From positions 1 to 64,000 of the forward strand of contig JAFAFL010000106.1 in assembly GCA_023423535.1 (NCBI GenBank): a DNA stretch of 64,000 nucleotides, in the 5' to 3' direction. Of the stretch, positions 40,833 through 49,826 are shown in pieces (positions within the stretch are counted from its first letter, which is position 1; the number at the start of each line of letters is the position of its first letter). The translations under genes were made by a program, and so were the position numbers. Source of the DNA: Pseudomonadota bacterium (GTDB lineage: Bacteria > Myxococcota > Myxococcia > Myxococcales > Myxococcaceae). Under the pieces are notes generated by a model. That model was not told where the DNA came from. It saw only the letters and a program-made list of their open reading frames with translations, and did not search any database.

Positions 40833-43800
40833 CTAGGCCTGACGGCGGCGGCGGCGCAGCGCGGGCACCGCCAGCCCCGCGAGCAGCCACAGCAGCGTCG
40901 GACCACCCACCGCCGAGCAGCCGCCCTCCTTGTCCTCCGGCTTGGCGAGGCCGTTGCCCACCACGCCCACCGACAGCTCCGGCTGGCTCTGGCCGTCCAC
41001 CGTCACCGTGACGCTCCCGGTGGCCGTCCCCGCCGCGGTGGGCGCGAACGTCACCTGGAAGCTGACCTGGCCGTTGGCGGGCACCGTCGTCGGCGCGCCG
41101 GGCTCCACCGTGAAGGCCGGGTGGGTGCTGCCGTAGCTCGCGATCTGCACCGGCTGGCCTGTCTTGTTCGACAGGGTGAGCTCCTGGGTCATCTGCGAGC
41201 CCACCTGCACCTCGCCGAAGTCGCGCGTGCCGGACGGGCTCTCGAGGACGCGGCTCACCGAGTTGCCGGTCAGCGTCACCGTCACGCCCGCCACCCGCGT
41301 GTCCGCCGCGCCGAGGCGCAGCGTGCCGGTGTGGGTGCCACCGCTCTGCGGGCGGTAGGTCACGTTGGCGGTCACCGTGCCGTTGGCCTCGATCGCAGTC
41401 GCGCTGAAGGAGACCGCGAAGTCCGCCACGTTCGCGCCGCCGAGCTGCGCGGGCGACAGGGGAAGGCTCTCGGCGGAGAGGTTCGTCAGCGTGATCTCCA
41501 CCGGAGCGCTCGGCGAGCCCTGGCGGCGCACGCCGAAGTCCACCGTGGCCGGCGTGACCGAGAAGACCTCGCTGATGCCCAGCGCGGTGAGGTCCACCTG
41601 CGCGGTGCCCGCCCCCGTCGCGTCCGACTGGATGTTCAGCCGCGCCGCGACCTCACCCGCCGTCGCCGCCGTCACCACCACCGACACCGTGCGGCTGCCC
41701 CCGGCCGGAACCGAGAAGGGCCCGTTCGGCTGCGCGACCGCAAAGGACGACGCGTTCATCCCCGTCAGCGCGACCGAGAAGACCTGCAGCGGCGCGTTGC
41801 CCGGGTTGTGCAGCTGCAGCGTCCGCGCGGACGACGTGCGGCCGACGACCTGCGCCCCGAACGACAGCGTGGTGTCCGAGAGCATGAGCGTCGGCGCGAT
41901 GCCCTCGCCCGCCAGCGAGAGCTGCACGGTGGGGTTCTGCGGATCGTCGGTCAGCACCGTGAGCTGCGCGTTCGCCGCGCCCACCGCGTTGGGGGTGAAG
42001 GTGACGCCCACCACCCGGCCCGGCGCGTTCGGCTGCAGCGTGACCGGGACGATGCCCGGCTGCCGCGAGAAGCGCGCCGCGTCCGGCCCGGTGAAGGTGA
42101 GGTCGGTGATCGTCAGCGGGCCGGTGCCGGTGTTCTGCATCACGAAGGTGCGGATCTCCGCCTGACCCACGCGCACCTGACCGAAGGAGAGGTTCAGCGG
42201 GCTCACCGAGACGCTCGGCGACTGGCCGATGCCCGCGACCTGCACCTGCACCGACGGCTGCAGCGGGTCGTTGGAGACGACGGTCAGCGTGGACGCGCGC
42301 GCGCCGCCGATCGTGGGCTGGAAGGTGAGGCCCACCTTCAGCGATGCACCCGGCGCCACCGTGGCCGGCACGGAGGTGGTGGTCCCGAACTCCGCCGCCG
42401 CGCCGCCGCTGAAGGTCAGCCCGGTGATGGAGAGCGGCGTGTTGCCGCTGTTCGAAACGGTCAGCGTTCCGTGCCCGGTCCCGCCGAGGTTCACCGCGCC
42501 GAAGTTGAAGCTCGTGGCGCTGAGCGACTTCACCGCGCCCACGCCCTCGCCCGACACCGGCACCGAGAACGTCCCCGCCGGGTAGGTGTTCGAGGCCACC
42601 GTCAGCAGCGCCGAGCGCGGCCCCACGGTGGTCGGCGCGAACCGCACGTCGAAGGTCTGCGTCCCGCCCGCCGCCACGGTGAACGGCACCGCCGGCGCGC
42701 CCTGGATCGTGTACTCGCCCGCCGCCCCGCCGCCGAGGCTCAGCGCGCTGACCGTGAGGGGCGCGTCACCGGCGTTCGTCAGCGTGAGCGTGCTCGTTCC
42801 GGAGGAGCCCAGCGCCACACTGCCCAGCGACACGCTGGACGGCGAAAGCTGCGCGATGGGCGCGGTGGCGGTCGCGGTGAGCGTGAGCACCCGCGGCGCA
42901 CCGGAGGCGTCGCTGGGGATGCTGATCGTTCCCTGCGCGGGGCCCGGCGCCGCCGGCACGAAGGTGACGGTGTAGTTGCCCGTGCCGCCCGCCGCGAGCT
43001 GTCCCGCGACGAGGGTGGTGGTGAAGGGCCCGGTCACCGTCGGCGCCAGCAGGTTCAGCGGCGCGGTTCCGTTGTTGGAGATGGAGAAGGCGACCGGCGC
43101 GCTCTGCTGCCCGACGACGACCGACGGGAAGGTCAGCGCGGTGGGCGAGAGCTGCAGCTGCGGCTCGGTGCCGTTGCCACTGAGCGAGACCTGGTGCGGC
43201 GAGCCCGGCGCGTCGCTGTGCACGAAGAGGGTGCCGGTGTGGCTGCCCGGGCTCGGCGGATTGAAGGTCACGTTGAACTGCGTGCTCTGCCCCGCGTTCA
43301 CCACGACGCCCGCGAGCCCGCTCACGCCGAACGGACCGCTGGTCGAACCGCCGGTCACCGTCAGCGGCGCGTTGCCGGTGTTGGAGAGCGTGATCGAACG
43401 GGTGGCCGGCGCGCCGCCGAAGCCCCAGTCGCCGAAGGACACGGTCGTCGGGTTCAGCGAGACCGCCGGATCCGCGCCGGTCACCGACAGCGTCACGGTG
43501 TGCGGGCTGTTCGGCGCGCTGCTCTGGATGACGAAGGTGCCGGTGTGGCTGCCGATGGACGGCGGCGTCGTCGCCACCTGGAACACGACCTGCCCGTTCG
43601 GCTGCACCGTCGTCGGCAGCGCGGGGCCGCCCACCAGCGAGAAGGGCCCGGTGAACGAGGTGGAGTTGATCGTCACCGCGGTCTGGCCCTGGTTCTCGAA
43701 GGTCACGTTCAGCGGCGCGCTGGTCACCGCCACCTTGCGCCCGCCAAAGGCCAACGACGTCGGCGACAGCTGCACGCCGGCGAGGGTGAACGCGGTGTTG

Positions 43801-46800
43801 CCGCCGTTGAACTGCACCCACGTGCTCGTGCCCGGGAAGGAGCCGATGTAGGCCTCACGCACCTGCCACTGGTAGGCGCCCGCCGCGAGCCCGCTCACCT
43901 CGATGAACGGGTACTCCTGCAGCACGCCAGTGGGCTTCGCCATCGGCGTGGACATGTGCGTGGGCGTGCCGGTGAACGGCGTGCCCACCGGCCGGATCTC
44001 CAGGTGGAGCTGGTAGGTCGGCGTCGTCGAGTCAAACGTCGCCGGGTCCGAAGAGGCGGTGATCCGCACCGCGTTGCCCGGCACCGTACCGCCGCCGGGA
44101 ATGTTCGCTCCGCCCAGCGTCTCCTGCTTCAGCGACAGCGGCGGCAGCGGGTGGCTCGCCCAGGCGTTGCCCGCCCCGAGCACCACCAGCAGCGGCGCGA
44201 TGCCCGCGAGGAACTTCGCCATCGTCTTCTTCATCGTTCCCCCAGTGCCCTCACGACCGGGCACGCCCCTCCGGCGGCGCAGCGCCGGCACCAGCCCCAC
44301 GAGCAGCAGCGCCAGCGCCGGACCACCCGCCGCCGAACACCCGCCGCCGTCTTCCTGCGCCTTGGTGGCGATACCGCTCACCGACAGGTTCAGCTCCGCC
44401 TGGCCCTCCGGCTGACCGTCCAGCGCCACGCCGATGGTGGCGAACCCGGGGCCCTCCACGGTGGGAACGAAGCTGACGGTGATCGCCGCCGGCTTGCCCG
44501 GCTCCAGCGTCCCCGGCGTGCCCGGCTCCACCACGAACGCCGGCGCCGACGAAGACACCGAGGCGATGGAGAGCGTCGCGTTCGTCTTGTTGGTGATGTT
44601 GAAGGTGTGGCTCACCTTCTGGCCCACCGCGACCGGGCCGTAGTCGTGCGTGAACGGCTGGGCCTCGAGGATCTGCGACACCGAGGTCCCGGTTACCGTC
44701 ACCTGCGCCGGCGGCACGCGGTTGTCGCTGGACGCGAGCTGCAGCGTGGCCACGTGCTGCGCCGCGCCCTGCGGCTTGTAGGTCACCCGCGCGGTGACCG
44801 TGCCCAGCGGCTCGACCTGCGCCGCGGTGAAGACGACCTGGAAGTCGGACGCGTTCTGACCGGTGAGGCTCGCCGGAGACATCTGCAGCGTCTCCGAGGA
44901 GAGGTTCGACAGCGTCACCGTCAGCGGCTGGCTGCTCGTCCCCGCCTTCACGATGCCGAAGTCGAGGATCGTCGGGCTGAGCGAGAACACGTCGCTGATG
45001 CCGAGTCCCACGAGGTCCACGTACGCGCTGCCGGTGCCCGGGCGGTCGCTCTGGATGTTCAGCCGCGCGGTGGACTCCCCCACGGCGGCCGCGGTCATCA
45101 CCACCGACACGGTCCGGCTCTCACCGGCGGGGATGCTGAACTGGCCGGTGGGCATCTCCACGCGGAACGCGCTGGAGGCCTGGCCGGTCACGCCGAGCGA
45201 GAAGACCTGCAGCGGCGCGCTCCCGGTGTTCGTGATCTCGAAGGTCCGGGCCGCGGACGGACGGGCCACCACCTGCGCGCCGAAGGTCAGCGTGGTGGTG
45301 GAGAGGCTGAGGCCCGGGGCAATGCCCTCGCCCTCGAGCGCCACCTGGATCGACGGCGAGAGCGGGTCGTCGGACACCACGTGCAGCGTGGCGTTGGCCG
45401 CGCCCACCGCGGACGGCTGGAAGACGACCTGCACGTTCACCGGCTGGCCGTTCGGCGGCACCGTGAACGGCGTGCCCACGCCCGAGATCGTGAAGCGCGG
45501 CGCGCTGTTGCCGAGGAACTGCAGCGAGGACACGGTGAGCGCCCCGGTGCCGGTGTTCTGGATGGTGACGGTGCGGGTGCTGCTCTGGCCTACACGCACC
45601 TGGCCCCACGACACGCTGAGCGGCGCGACGCTGACCGTCGCGCTCTGGCCGGAGCCCGTGAGCGAGACCGCCACGCTCGGCCGCAGTGCGTCGCTGGAGA
45701 CGACGTTCAGCGTCGCCTGCCGGTTGCCTCCCTGGGTGGGCCGGAACTGGACCGTCAGCTGCTGCTGCGCGCCCGGCGCGACGGTGAACGGCACCGCCTG
45801 GGAGGAGAGGAAGTCGGACGCGCCGTTGCCGGAGAACACCAGCCCGGTGACGGTGAGCGGCGCGTTGCCCGTGTTCGAGACGGTCAGGGTCCGGCTCCCC
45901 GAGCCGCCCACATTCACCGGATCAAAGGTGAGCGAGGTGGCGGAGAGCGTGAGGATCTCGCCGGAGCCCTCGCCCGCGAGCGGAATGGCGAGCGTCCCCG
46001 CCGGATAGCGGTTGCTCTGGATGTTCAGCGTGCCGGTGCGGTTGCCGGTGGCGGTGGGCTGGAAGCGGACCGCGAACTGCTGGGTCGCGCCCGGCGCCAC
46101 GGTGAACGGCAGCGGCGGCTGACCGGAGAGCGCGAACTCGTTGGCCACGCCGGTGCTCACGGACATCGCGGTGATGGTCAGCGGCGCGTCACCGGTGTTC
46201 GCCAGCGAGAGCGTGCCGGTCTGGTACGCGCCGAGCGCCACCGGCCCGAAAGCGAGCTGCGCGGGCGTCACCGTCGCCACCGGGGCGCGCGCGGTGCCGC
46301 TGAGCTGGAGGATGTTCGGGCTGCCGGTGCTGTCGCTGGGGATGGAGATCTGCCCGGTGATGGGGCCCGGCGCGGTGGGCTGGAACCGGACGGTGAAGTT
46401 CTGCGACGCGCCCTGCGGCACGGTGCCCGCCGCGAGCGTGGTGGTGAAGGGACCAGTCACGGTCGGCGCGACGAGGTTCAGCGAGCCGATGCCGGTGTTG
46501 CCGATGGAGAAGGTGACAGGCGCGCTCATCCCGCCCACGAGCACGTCGGGGAAGGTGATGCTGCCCGGCGCGAGCACCAGCTGCGGCTGCGTGCCGTTGC
46601 CCTGCGCGGTGAGCGTGTGCGGAGAGTTCGGCGCGTTGCTCGTCACGGTGACGGTGCCCGTGTGCGGACCGATGGTCGTGGGGAGGAAGCGCAGCGTGAA
46701 GGAGGTGCTGCCGCCCGCCGCGACCGCGGTGTTGGCGGTGAAGTTCGTCACGCTGAAGGGCGCGGTGGCGGTGACGCTCGCCACGGTCATCGGCGCGTTG

Positions 46801-47633
46801 CCGGTGTTCTGGATGACGACCTGACGGGTGGCGTGCGCGCCGTTGATGCCCCAGTCGCCGAAGTTGACGGTCGAAGGCGCGAGCGCGAGCTGCGACTGCG
46901 CGCCGGTCACCGTGAGCTGCGCCACGTGCGGGCTGTTCAGCGCGTTGGAGGTGACCGAGAAGGTGCCGGTGTGGTTGCCCATCGCCGGCGGGTTGGCCAC
47001 CACGCCGAAGGTGAGGCTGCTGCCGCTGGCGAGCGTGGTGGGCAGCGTGGGCCCGGAGGCGAGCGTGAACGGGCCGGTGAGCGTCGTCCCGTTGATCGTC
47101 ACCGCCGCCGCGCTGTCGTTGGAGAGGGTGATCGTCTGCGGCGCGCTGGCGATGCCCACCGCCTGACCGCCGAACGCCACGGTGGACGGACTGACCTGCA
47201 CCGCCGCGATGGTGAAGGCCGCGGCCCCGCCGTTGAACTGGGACCAGGTGGAGGGCGAGCTCAGCGCGATCTCACGCACCTGCCAGTGGTAGGTGCCGGG
47301 CGCGAGGTTGCTCACCGTGATCCACGGGTACTCCTGCACCACGCAGGAGGGCTTCGCCATGAACGCGCTCTGGTGCGTCGGCGTGTTGCTGAAGGCCGTG
47401 CCCAGCGGGCGGATCTCGAGGTCCAGCCGGTAGTTCAGCGTGGACGAGTCGCAGGTCGCCGAGTCGGAAGACGCGGTGATCTCGACCGAGGTCTGGGTGA
47501 TCGTCCCGCCGGTCGGCACCGTGGCTCCTCCCGGCAACCTCTGGGTGAGGGTCAGCGGTGCGACGGGATGGGCCGCAAGCGCCGTCTGGGCAAGCAGGCT
47601 CAGCGCAACGACAAGGATGCGTTTGGCGTTCAT
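40833..47633 (-). CDS. Two tandem ASH-repeat MYXO-CTERM proteins joined in one 2266-residue ORF
   Basis: The frame from ATG 47633 to TAG 40833 has no stop, yet it is two paralogues of 1133 residues each. Each has a signal peptide (ending TALA and NAWA), a short unique part with TYHWQVRE or AYQWQVRE, about eight choice-of-anchor D/ASH Ig repeats (VxFGxxxVGxxSxxxxxxxxN pattern), a GGCSA patch, hydrophobic helix and Arg cluster. Copy 1 ends ALRRRRGVPGREGTGGT and runs straight into copy 2's MKKTMAKFL. A ribosome-binding site at the junction suggests that copy 2 is also translated alone. They are probably surface-anchored structural proteins. Confidence 0.8.
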   Translation of the reverse strand: MNAKRILVVALSLLAQTALAAHPVAPLTLTQRLPGGATVPTGGTITQTSVEITASSDSATCDSSTLNYRLDLEIRPLGTAFSNTPTHQSAFMAKPSCVVQEYPWITVSNLAPGTYHWQVREIALSSPSTWSQFNGGAAAFTIAAVQVSPSTVAFGGQAVGIASAPQTITLSNDSAAAVTINGTTLTGPFTLASGPTLPTTLASGSSLTFGVVANPPAMGNHTGTFSVTSNALNSPHVAQLTVTGAQSQLALAPSTVNFGDWGINGAHATRQVVIQNTGNAPMTVASVTATAPFSVTNFTANTAVAAGGSTSFTLRFLPTTIGPHTGTVTVTSNAPNSPHTLTAQGNGTQPQLVLAPGSITFPDVLVGGMSAPVTFSIGNTGIGSLNLVAPTVTGPFTTTLAAGTVPQGASQNFTVRFQPTAPGPITGQISIPSDSTGSPNILQLSGTARAPVATVTPAQLAFGPVALGAYQTGTLSLANTGDAPLTITAMSVSTGVANEFALSGQPPLPFTVAPGATQQFAVRFQPTATGNRTGTLNIQSNRYPAGTLAIPLAGEGSGEILTLSATSLTFDPVNVGGSGSRTLTVSNTGNAPLTVTGLVFSGNGASDFLSSQAVPFTVAPGAQQQLTVQFRPTQGGNRQATLNVVSSDALRPSVAVSLTGSGQSATVSVAPLSVSWGQVRVGQSSTRTVTIQNTGTGALTVSSLQFLGNSAPRFTISGVGTPFTVPPNGQPVNVQVVFQPSAVGAANATLHVVSDDPLSPSIQVALEGEGIAPGLSLSTTTLTFGAQVVARPSAARTFEITNTGSAPLQVFSLGVTGQASSAFRVEMPTGQFSIPAGESRTVSVVMTAAAVGESTARLNIQSDRPGTGSAYVDLVGLGISDVFSLSPTILDFGIVKAGTSSQPLTVTLSNLSSETLQMSPASLTGQNASDFQVVFTAAQVEPLGTVTARVTYKPQGAAQHVATLQLASSDNRVPPAQVTVTGTSVSQILEAQPFTHDYGPVAVGQKVSHTFNITNKTNATLSIASVSSSAPAFVVEPGTPGTLEPGKPAAITVSFVPTVEGPGFATIGVALDGQPEGQAELNLSVSGIATKAQEDGGGCSAAGGPALALLLVGLVPALRRRRGVPGREGTGGTMKKTMAKFLAGIAPLLVVLGAGNAWASHPLPPLSLKQETLGGANIPGGGTVPGNAVRITASSDPATFDSTTPTYQLHLEIRPVGTPFTGTPTHMSTPMAKPTGVLQEYPFIEVSGLAAGAYQWQVREAYIGSFPGTSTWVQFNGGNTAFTLAGVQLSPTSLAFGGRKVAVTSAPLNVTFENQGQTAVTINSTSFTGPFSLVGGPALPTTVQPNGQVVFQVATTPPSIGSHTGTFVIQSSAPNSPHTVTLSVTGADPAVSLNPTTVSFGDWGFGGAPATRSITLSNTGNAPLTVTGGSTSGPFGVSGLAGVVVNAGQSTQFNVTFNPPSPGSHTGTLFVHSDAPGSPHQVSLSGNGTEPQLQLSPTALTFPSVVVGQQSAPVAFSISNNGTAPLNLLAPTVTGPFTTTLVAGQLAAGGTGNYTVTFVPAAPGPAQGTISIPSDASGAPRVLTLTATATAPIAQLSPSSVSLGSVALGSSGTSTLTLTNAGDAPLTVSALSLGGGAAGEYTIQGAPAVPFTVAAGGTQTFDVRFAPTTVGPRSALLTVASNTYPAGTFSVPVSGEGVGAVKSLSATSFNFGAVNLGGTGHGTLTVSNSGNTPLSITGLTFSGGAAAEFGTTTSVPATVAPGASLKVGLTFQPTIGGARASTLTVVSNDPLQPSVQVQVAGIGQSPSVSVSPLNLSFGQVRVGQAEIRTFVMQNTGTGPLTITDLTFTGPDAARFSRQPGIVPVTLQPNAPGRVVGVTFTPNAVGAANAQLTVLTDDPQNPTVQLSLAGEGIAPTLMLSDTTLSFGAQVVGRTSSARTLQLHNPGNAPLQVFSVALTGMNASSFAVAQPNGPFSVPAGGSRTVSVVVTAATAGEVAARLNIQSDATGAGTAQVDLTALGISEVFSVTPATVDFGVRRQGSPSAPVEITLTNLSAESLPLSPAQLGGANVADFAVSFSATAIEANGTVTANVTYRPQSGGTHTGTLRLGAADTRVAGVTVTLTGNSVSRVLESPSGTRDFGEVQVGSQMTQELTLSNKTGQPVQIASYGSTHPAFTVEPGAPTTVPANGQVSFQVTFAPTAAGTATGSVTVTVDGQSQPELSVGVVGNGLAKPEDKEGGCSAVGGPTLLWLLAGLAVPALRRRRRQA
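40833..47633. repeat. 3.4-kb tandem gene duplication
   Basis: The two halves, 40833-44234 and 44235-47633, encode proteins of equal length with the same domain order and similar sequence in most repeats (for example both have VSFGDWG or VNFGDWG, and LTFGAQVV segments). The nucleotide sequences have diverged clearly, so the duplication is old and not a recent copying event or simple assembly duplication. Confidence 0.8.
44237..44243 (-). promoter_or_regulatory. Internal ribosome-binding site before copy 2 of the tandem proteins
   Basis: GGGGGAA lies 2 nt before the ATG at 44234 on the minus strand, with further G residues upstream. It would allow the second paralogue to be made as a separate 1133-residue protein with its own signal peptide, even though no stop codon separates it from copy 1. 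The alternative is that the missing stop is a frameshift or an assembly error in the Arg-rich end of copy 1. Confidence 0.5.
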
Positions 47634-47661
47634 CAGCTCACTCGGATGGGGAGGTGCCGAG

Positions 47662-47692
47662 GTTATAGGCGCGACAAGGGTGTAGAATTCAA
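47662..47692 (-). promoter_or_regulatory. Possible promoter of the tandem-protein operon
   Basis: On the minus strand TTGAAT (47687-47692) and TATAAC (47662-47667) resemble sigma-70 type -35 and -10 boxes, although the 19-bp spacer is longer than usual. The ATG is 28 nt further on, at 47633. AT-rich sequence is rare in this window, which makes the match more notable. It lies just after the stop of the HlyD-like gene. Confidence 0.35.
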
Positions 47693-47700
47693 CCCCCCCG

Positions 47701-49206
47701 CTACAGGCCGACGAGCCCGAGCAGGTGCGACAGCGCCGGGGCGGACTGGCAGTGAACCTTTGCCGTCGCACGCAGCAGCCGGGCTTCTTCAGAAGAAGGC
47801 GCGGGCAGCACGACCAGCGCGTGGCCTCGTCCCGCTTCACCGGCCTCCACCGCCGAGACCTGCGCCGTGAGGATGCGACCGGTCGGCAACTCCAGCGACA
47901 CCGGCCTGCCCACGTGCACCCGATGCAGCTCCGAGGCCTCGAGCGGGATGCGGGCACGGACCTCTCGCGCGTCGGCCACCTGTCCGAGCGCCTCTCCCCG
48001 GCGCACCTGCGCGTCCGCCTCGACCTGCGGAGAGAAGGTGCCGGTGATCGGCGCGCGCAGCACGCTCGTCTCCACGAGGTGTTCGAGCTCCGCGAGCCGG
48101 TGCGCGACCGCCTCCTGCCGCACCTCGAGCGCCTCCACCTCCGCCGCGCCGGAGCGCTCCCGGAAGGTTGCCGTCGCCGCCAGCAGCTCCGCCTCGCGAG
48201 CGGACTTCATCGACGCGCTGCGCGCCCTCGCGAGCCGCGTCCTAGCCCGCTCCACGCGCGCGGCCTCGAGCTTCGCCTCCGCGCTGTCTGCCCTCGCCGC
48301 CGCGAGCAGCCGCTTCGCCTCCAGCCCCTGCAGCTCCGCCTCCAGCCGCGCGCGCTCTTCGGAGAGCTCCAGCGAAACGAGCTGCAGCACCGCGGTGCCC
48401 TCCGACACCTCGGCCCCGCGCTCCGCCAGCAGCACCACCTTCGCGTCGGCCGATGCGCTGAGCGCGTGCACCACCGCCGGCTCGAAGGAGACCTCCGCGC
48501 TCACCGTGTAGGGCAACGGAACGCCGAGGATCCCCAGCACCGCCGCCGTGCCCACCGCCGCCGCCAGCGCGGAGACGCGCCTTCGCTTCGGACGCGCGCG
48601 GGACGGGAGCTCGGCGGTCATGGTGCGAGGGATCGCGGGGCCCGTCGTCACGGTCAGGCCTGCGCCTGCGCCCAGCCGCTCGTCGATCCGCGCACGGAGG
48701 GAGGATGCCTCGGGAAGGTCCGGCTGCAGCTTCGCCAGCGCGTCGAGCTGCGCGCGAGCGGCCTCGAAGCGCTCTTCGCGAAAGGCGCGCAGGGCGCTCT
48801 GGAAGTGGGCGCGGATCTCCGGCGTCCACTGCACCCTCGGCGCCCACGGTCCGTGCTCCGGGAGGCCGTTCGCGGAGCGGGTGCCGGGCGCCTCGAGGAA
48901 GTCGTACGCATGGAGCCGGCGGAGAAAGGTGCCGAGGCTCTCGAAGGAGAGCGGGATGCCAATGTGCGCGGCCGCGGCGACGAGCGCCGAGGCGGAGCGG
49001 CGCCCATCGAGCATGCGCGCGATGGAGACCTCGTATTCGTAGAGCCCGAGCACGCGTTCGGTGCCCGGAAGCACCGCGTCGAAGAGGACCGCGCCGCGCG
49101 GATTCGGCGTCACCAGCAGGTCGCGCCGCAGCCTCGGCACCGCATCCTCCGGTGCTCTCGGAAGCAGCGGGGGCGCGTTTTCCCGGGTGTCCTTGTCCCT
49201 CTGCAT
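47701..49206 (-). CDS. HlyD-like membrane-fusion protein with N-terminal PqqD-like domain
   Basis: The protein has 501 residues from the ATG at 49206. The first 100 residues look like a PqqD-type winged helix (LRRDLLVTPN, VLGLYEYEVSIARMLDG and FLRRLHAYDFLE). A helical, TPR-like stretch (about 120-180) and one membrane helix (about 210-230) follow. The C-terminal half is an HlyD adaptor: a biotinyl-lipoyl half (VVLLAERGAEVSEGTAVLQL), a long coiled coil (about 275-390), and the return half LRAPITGTFSP with a beta-barrel. HlyD proteins bridge an inner-membrane exporter to an outer-membrane channel; no exporter gene is adjacent. Confidence 0.75.
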   Translation of the reverse strand: MQRDKDTRENAPPLLPRAPEDAVPRLRRDLLVTPNPRGAVLFDAVLPGTERVLGLYEYEVSIARMLDGRRSASALVAAAAHIGIPLSFESLGTFLRRLHAYDFLEAPGTRSANGLPEHGPWAPRVQWTPEIRAHFQSALRAFREERFEAARAQLDALAKLQPDLPEASSLRARIDERLGAGAGLTVTTGPAIPRTMTAELPSRARPKRRRVSALAAAVGTAAVLGILGVPLPYTVSAEVSFEPAVVHALSASADAKVVLLAERGAEVSEGTAVLQLVSLELSEERARLEAELQGLEAKRLLAAARADSAEAKLEAARVERARTRLARARSASMKSAREAELLAATATFRERSGAAEVEALEVRQEAVAHRLAELEHLVETSVLRAPITGTFSPQVEADAQVRRGEALGQVADAREVRARIPLEASELHRVHVGRPVSLELPTGRILTAQVSAVEAGEAGRGHALVVLPAPSSEEARLLRATAKVHCQSAPALSHLLGLVGL

Positions 49207-49243
49207 CGGCCAGGCAGAGCATCCCCGCATCCGGGGCGCCGGC

Positions 49244-49714
49244 TCAACCCTCCCCCGCCTCCAGCGCCGCCACCACGTCGGTGAGGATGGCCCCGAGCTC
49301 CTTCATCCGGGCTTTCCCCACTTCTCGCGCGAGCGCGTCCTCCACTTCGGCGAGCACCGAGAGCCCGTCCGCGATCGCCTCGCGGCCCTCGGCGGTGAAG
49401 CGCACCAGCCGCGCGCGTCCGTCCTTCGGATCCGGCACCGACTCGAGCACCCCGAGCCCTGCGAGGTCGTCCACCAGCTGCTGCACCGCCTGCTTGGTGA
49501 TGCCCACCGCGCGGGCGATGTCGCTGGGGCGGCTGCCCTCTTCGGCGATGTGCGGAAACAGCCGCGTGTGCGCCGGCCGCAGCTGCGTGCTCAGCCCACC
49601 CGCGGCGTTCACCCGCTCCAGCGCGCGCTCGTCGAGCAGCCGCGCCGCCTTGAGGAGCAGCTGCCCCACACTCTGCCTCTTGAGGGCGTCGAGCTTCTTC
49701 CAGTCCATGGCCAT
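49244..49714 (-). CDS. MarR family transcriptional regulator
   Basis: The protein has 156 residues; ATGs at 49714 and 49708 are both possible. The winged-helix core (about 50-115) has the recognition helix SDIARAVGITKQAVQQLVDDLAGLG and a wing with DPKDGRARLVRFT. Flanking helices form the dimer interface. It is divergent from the dehalogenase-like gene, and two dyad sites lie in the 112-bp region between them, so it probably represses both genes until a small ligand binds. Confidence 0.92.
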   Translation of the reverse strand: MAMDWKKLDALKRQSVGQLLLKAARLLDERALERVNAAGGLSTQLRPAHTRLFPHIAEEGSRPSDIARAVGITKQAVQQLVDDLAGLGVLESVPDPKDGRARLVRFTAEGREAIADGLSVLAEVEDALAREVGKARMKELGAILTDVVAALEAGEG

Positions 49715-49740
49715 GGTTCCGGGGATCCCGATGATCCCGA

Positions 49741-49760
49741 TGGTGAAGCATCCTTGACGA
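49741..49760. promoter_or_regulatory. Weaker MarR-type dyad
   Basis: TGGTGAAGC and the complement of CCTTGACGA flank a 2-bp centre, so this is a degenerate copy of the 20-bp dyad located 46 bp downstream. Its right half includes the TTGACG -35 box. Two sites at this spacing, between divergent genes, fit dimer binding by the adjacent MarR protein. Confidence 0.4.
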
Positions 49761-49782
49761 ACGCGGGTGCCGCAATTATCTG
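49754..49782 (+). promoter_or_regulatory. Possible promoter of the hydrolase gene
   Basis: TTGACG (49754-49759) and TATCTG (49777-49782) are separated by 17 bp, the preferred sigma-70 spacing. The -35 matches the consensus well, the -10 only at its first three positions. The strong dyad begins 5 bp further on, so a bound repressor would block initiation. Confidence 0.4.
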
Positions 49783-49786
49783 AACA

Positions 49787-49806
49787 TGGTCAAGCAAGCC
49801 TGACCA
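49787..49806. promoter_or_regulatory. MarR-type operator
   Basis: Arms TGGTCAAGC and GCCTGACCA around a central AA form a 20-bp near-perfect palindrome with 8 of 9 paired positions. It lies between the divergent marR-type and hydrolase genes, immediately downstream of the candidate promoter. Its size and symmetry fit a MarR dimer site. Confidence 0.7.
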
Positions 49807-49826
49807 ATTCTGAGAAGGAGCCGCAC

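Noticed and set aside
40491..47870. Very long open frame on the plus strand antisense to the tandem ASH proteins
   Set aside because: It mirrors the third-position GC bias of the minus-strand genes, has a low-complexity His/Arg-rich translation and no recognisable domain.
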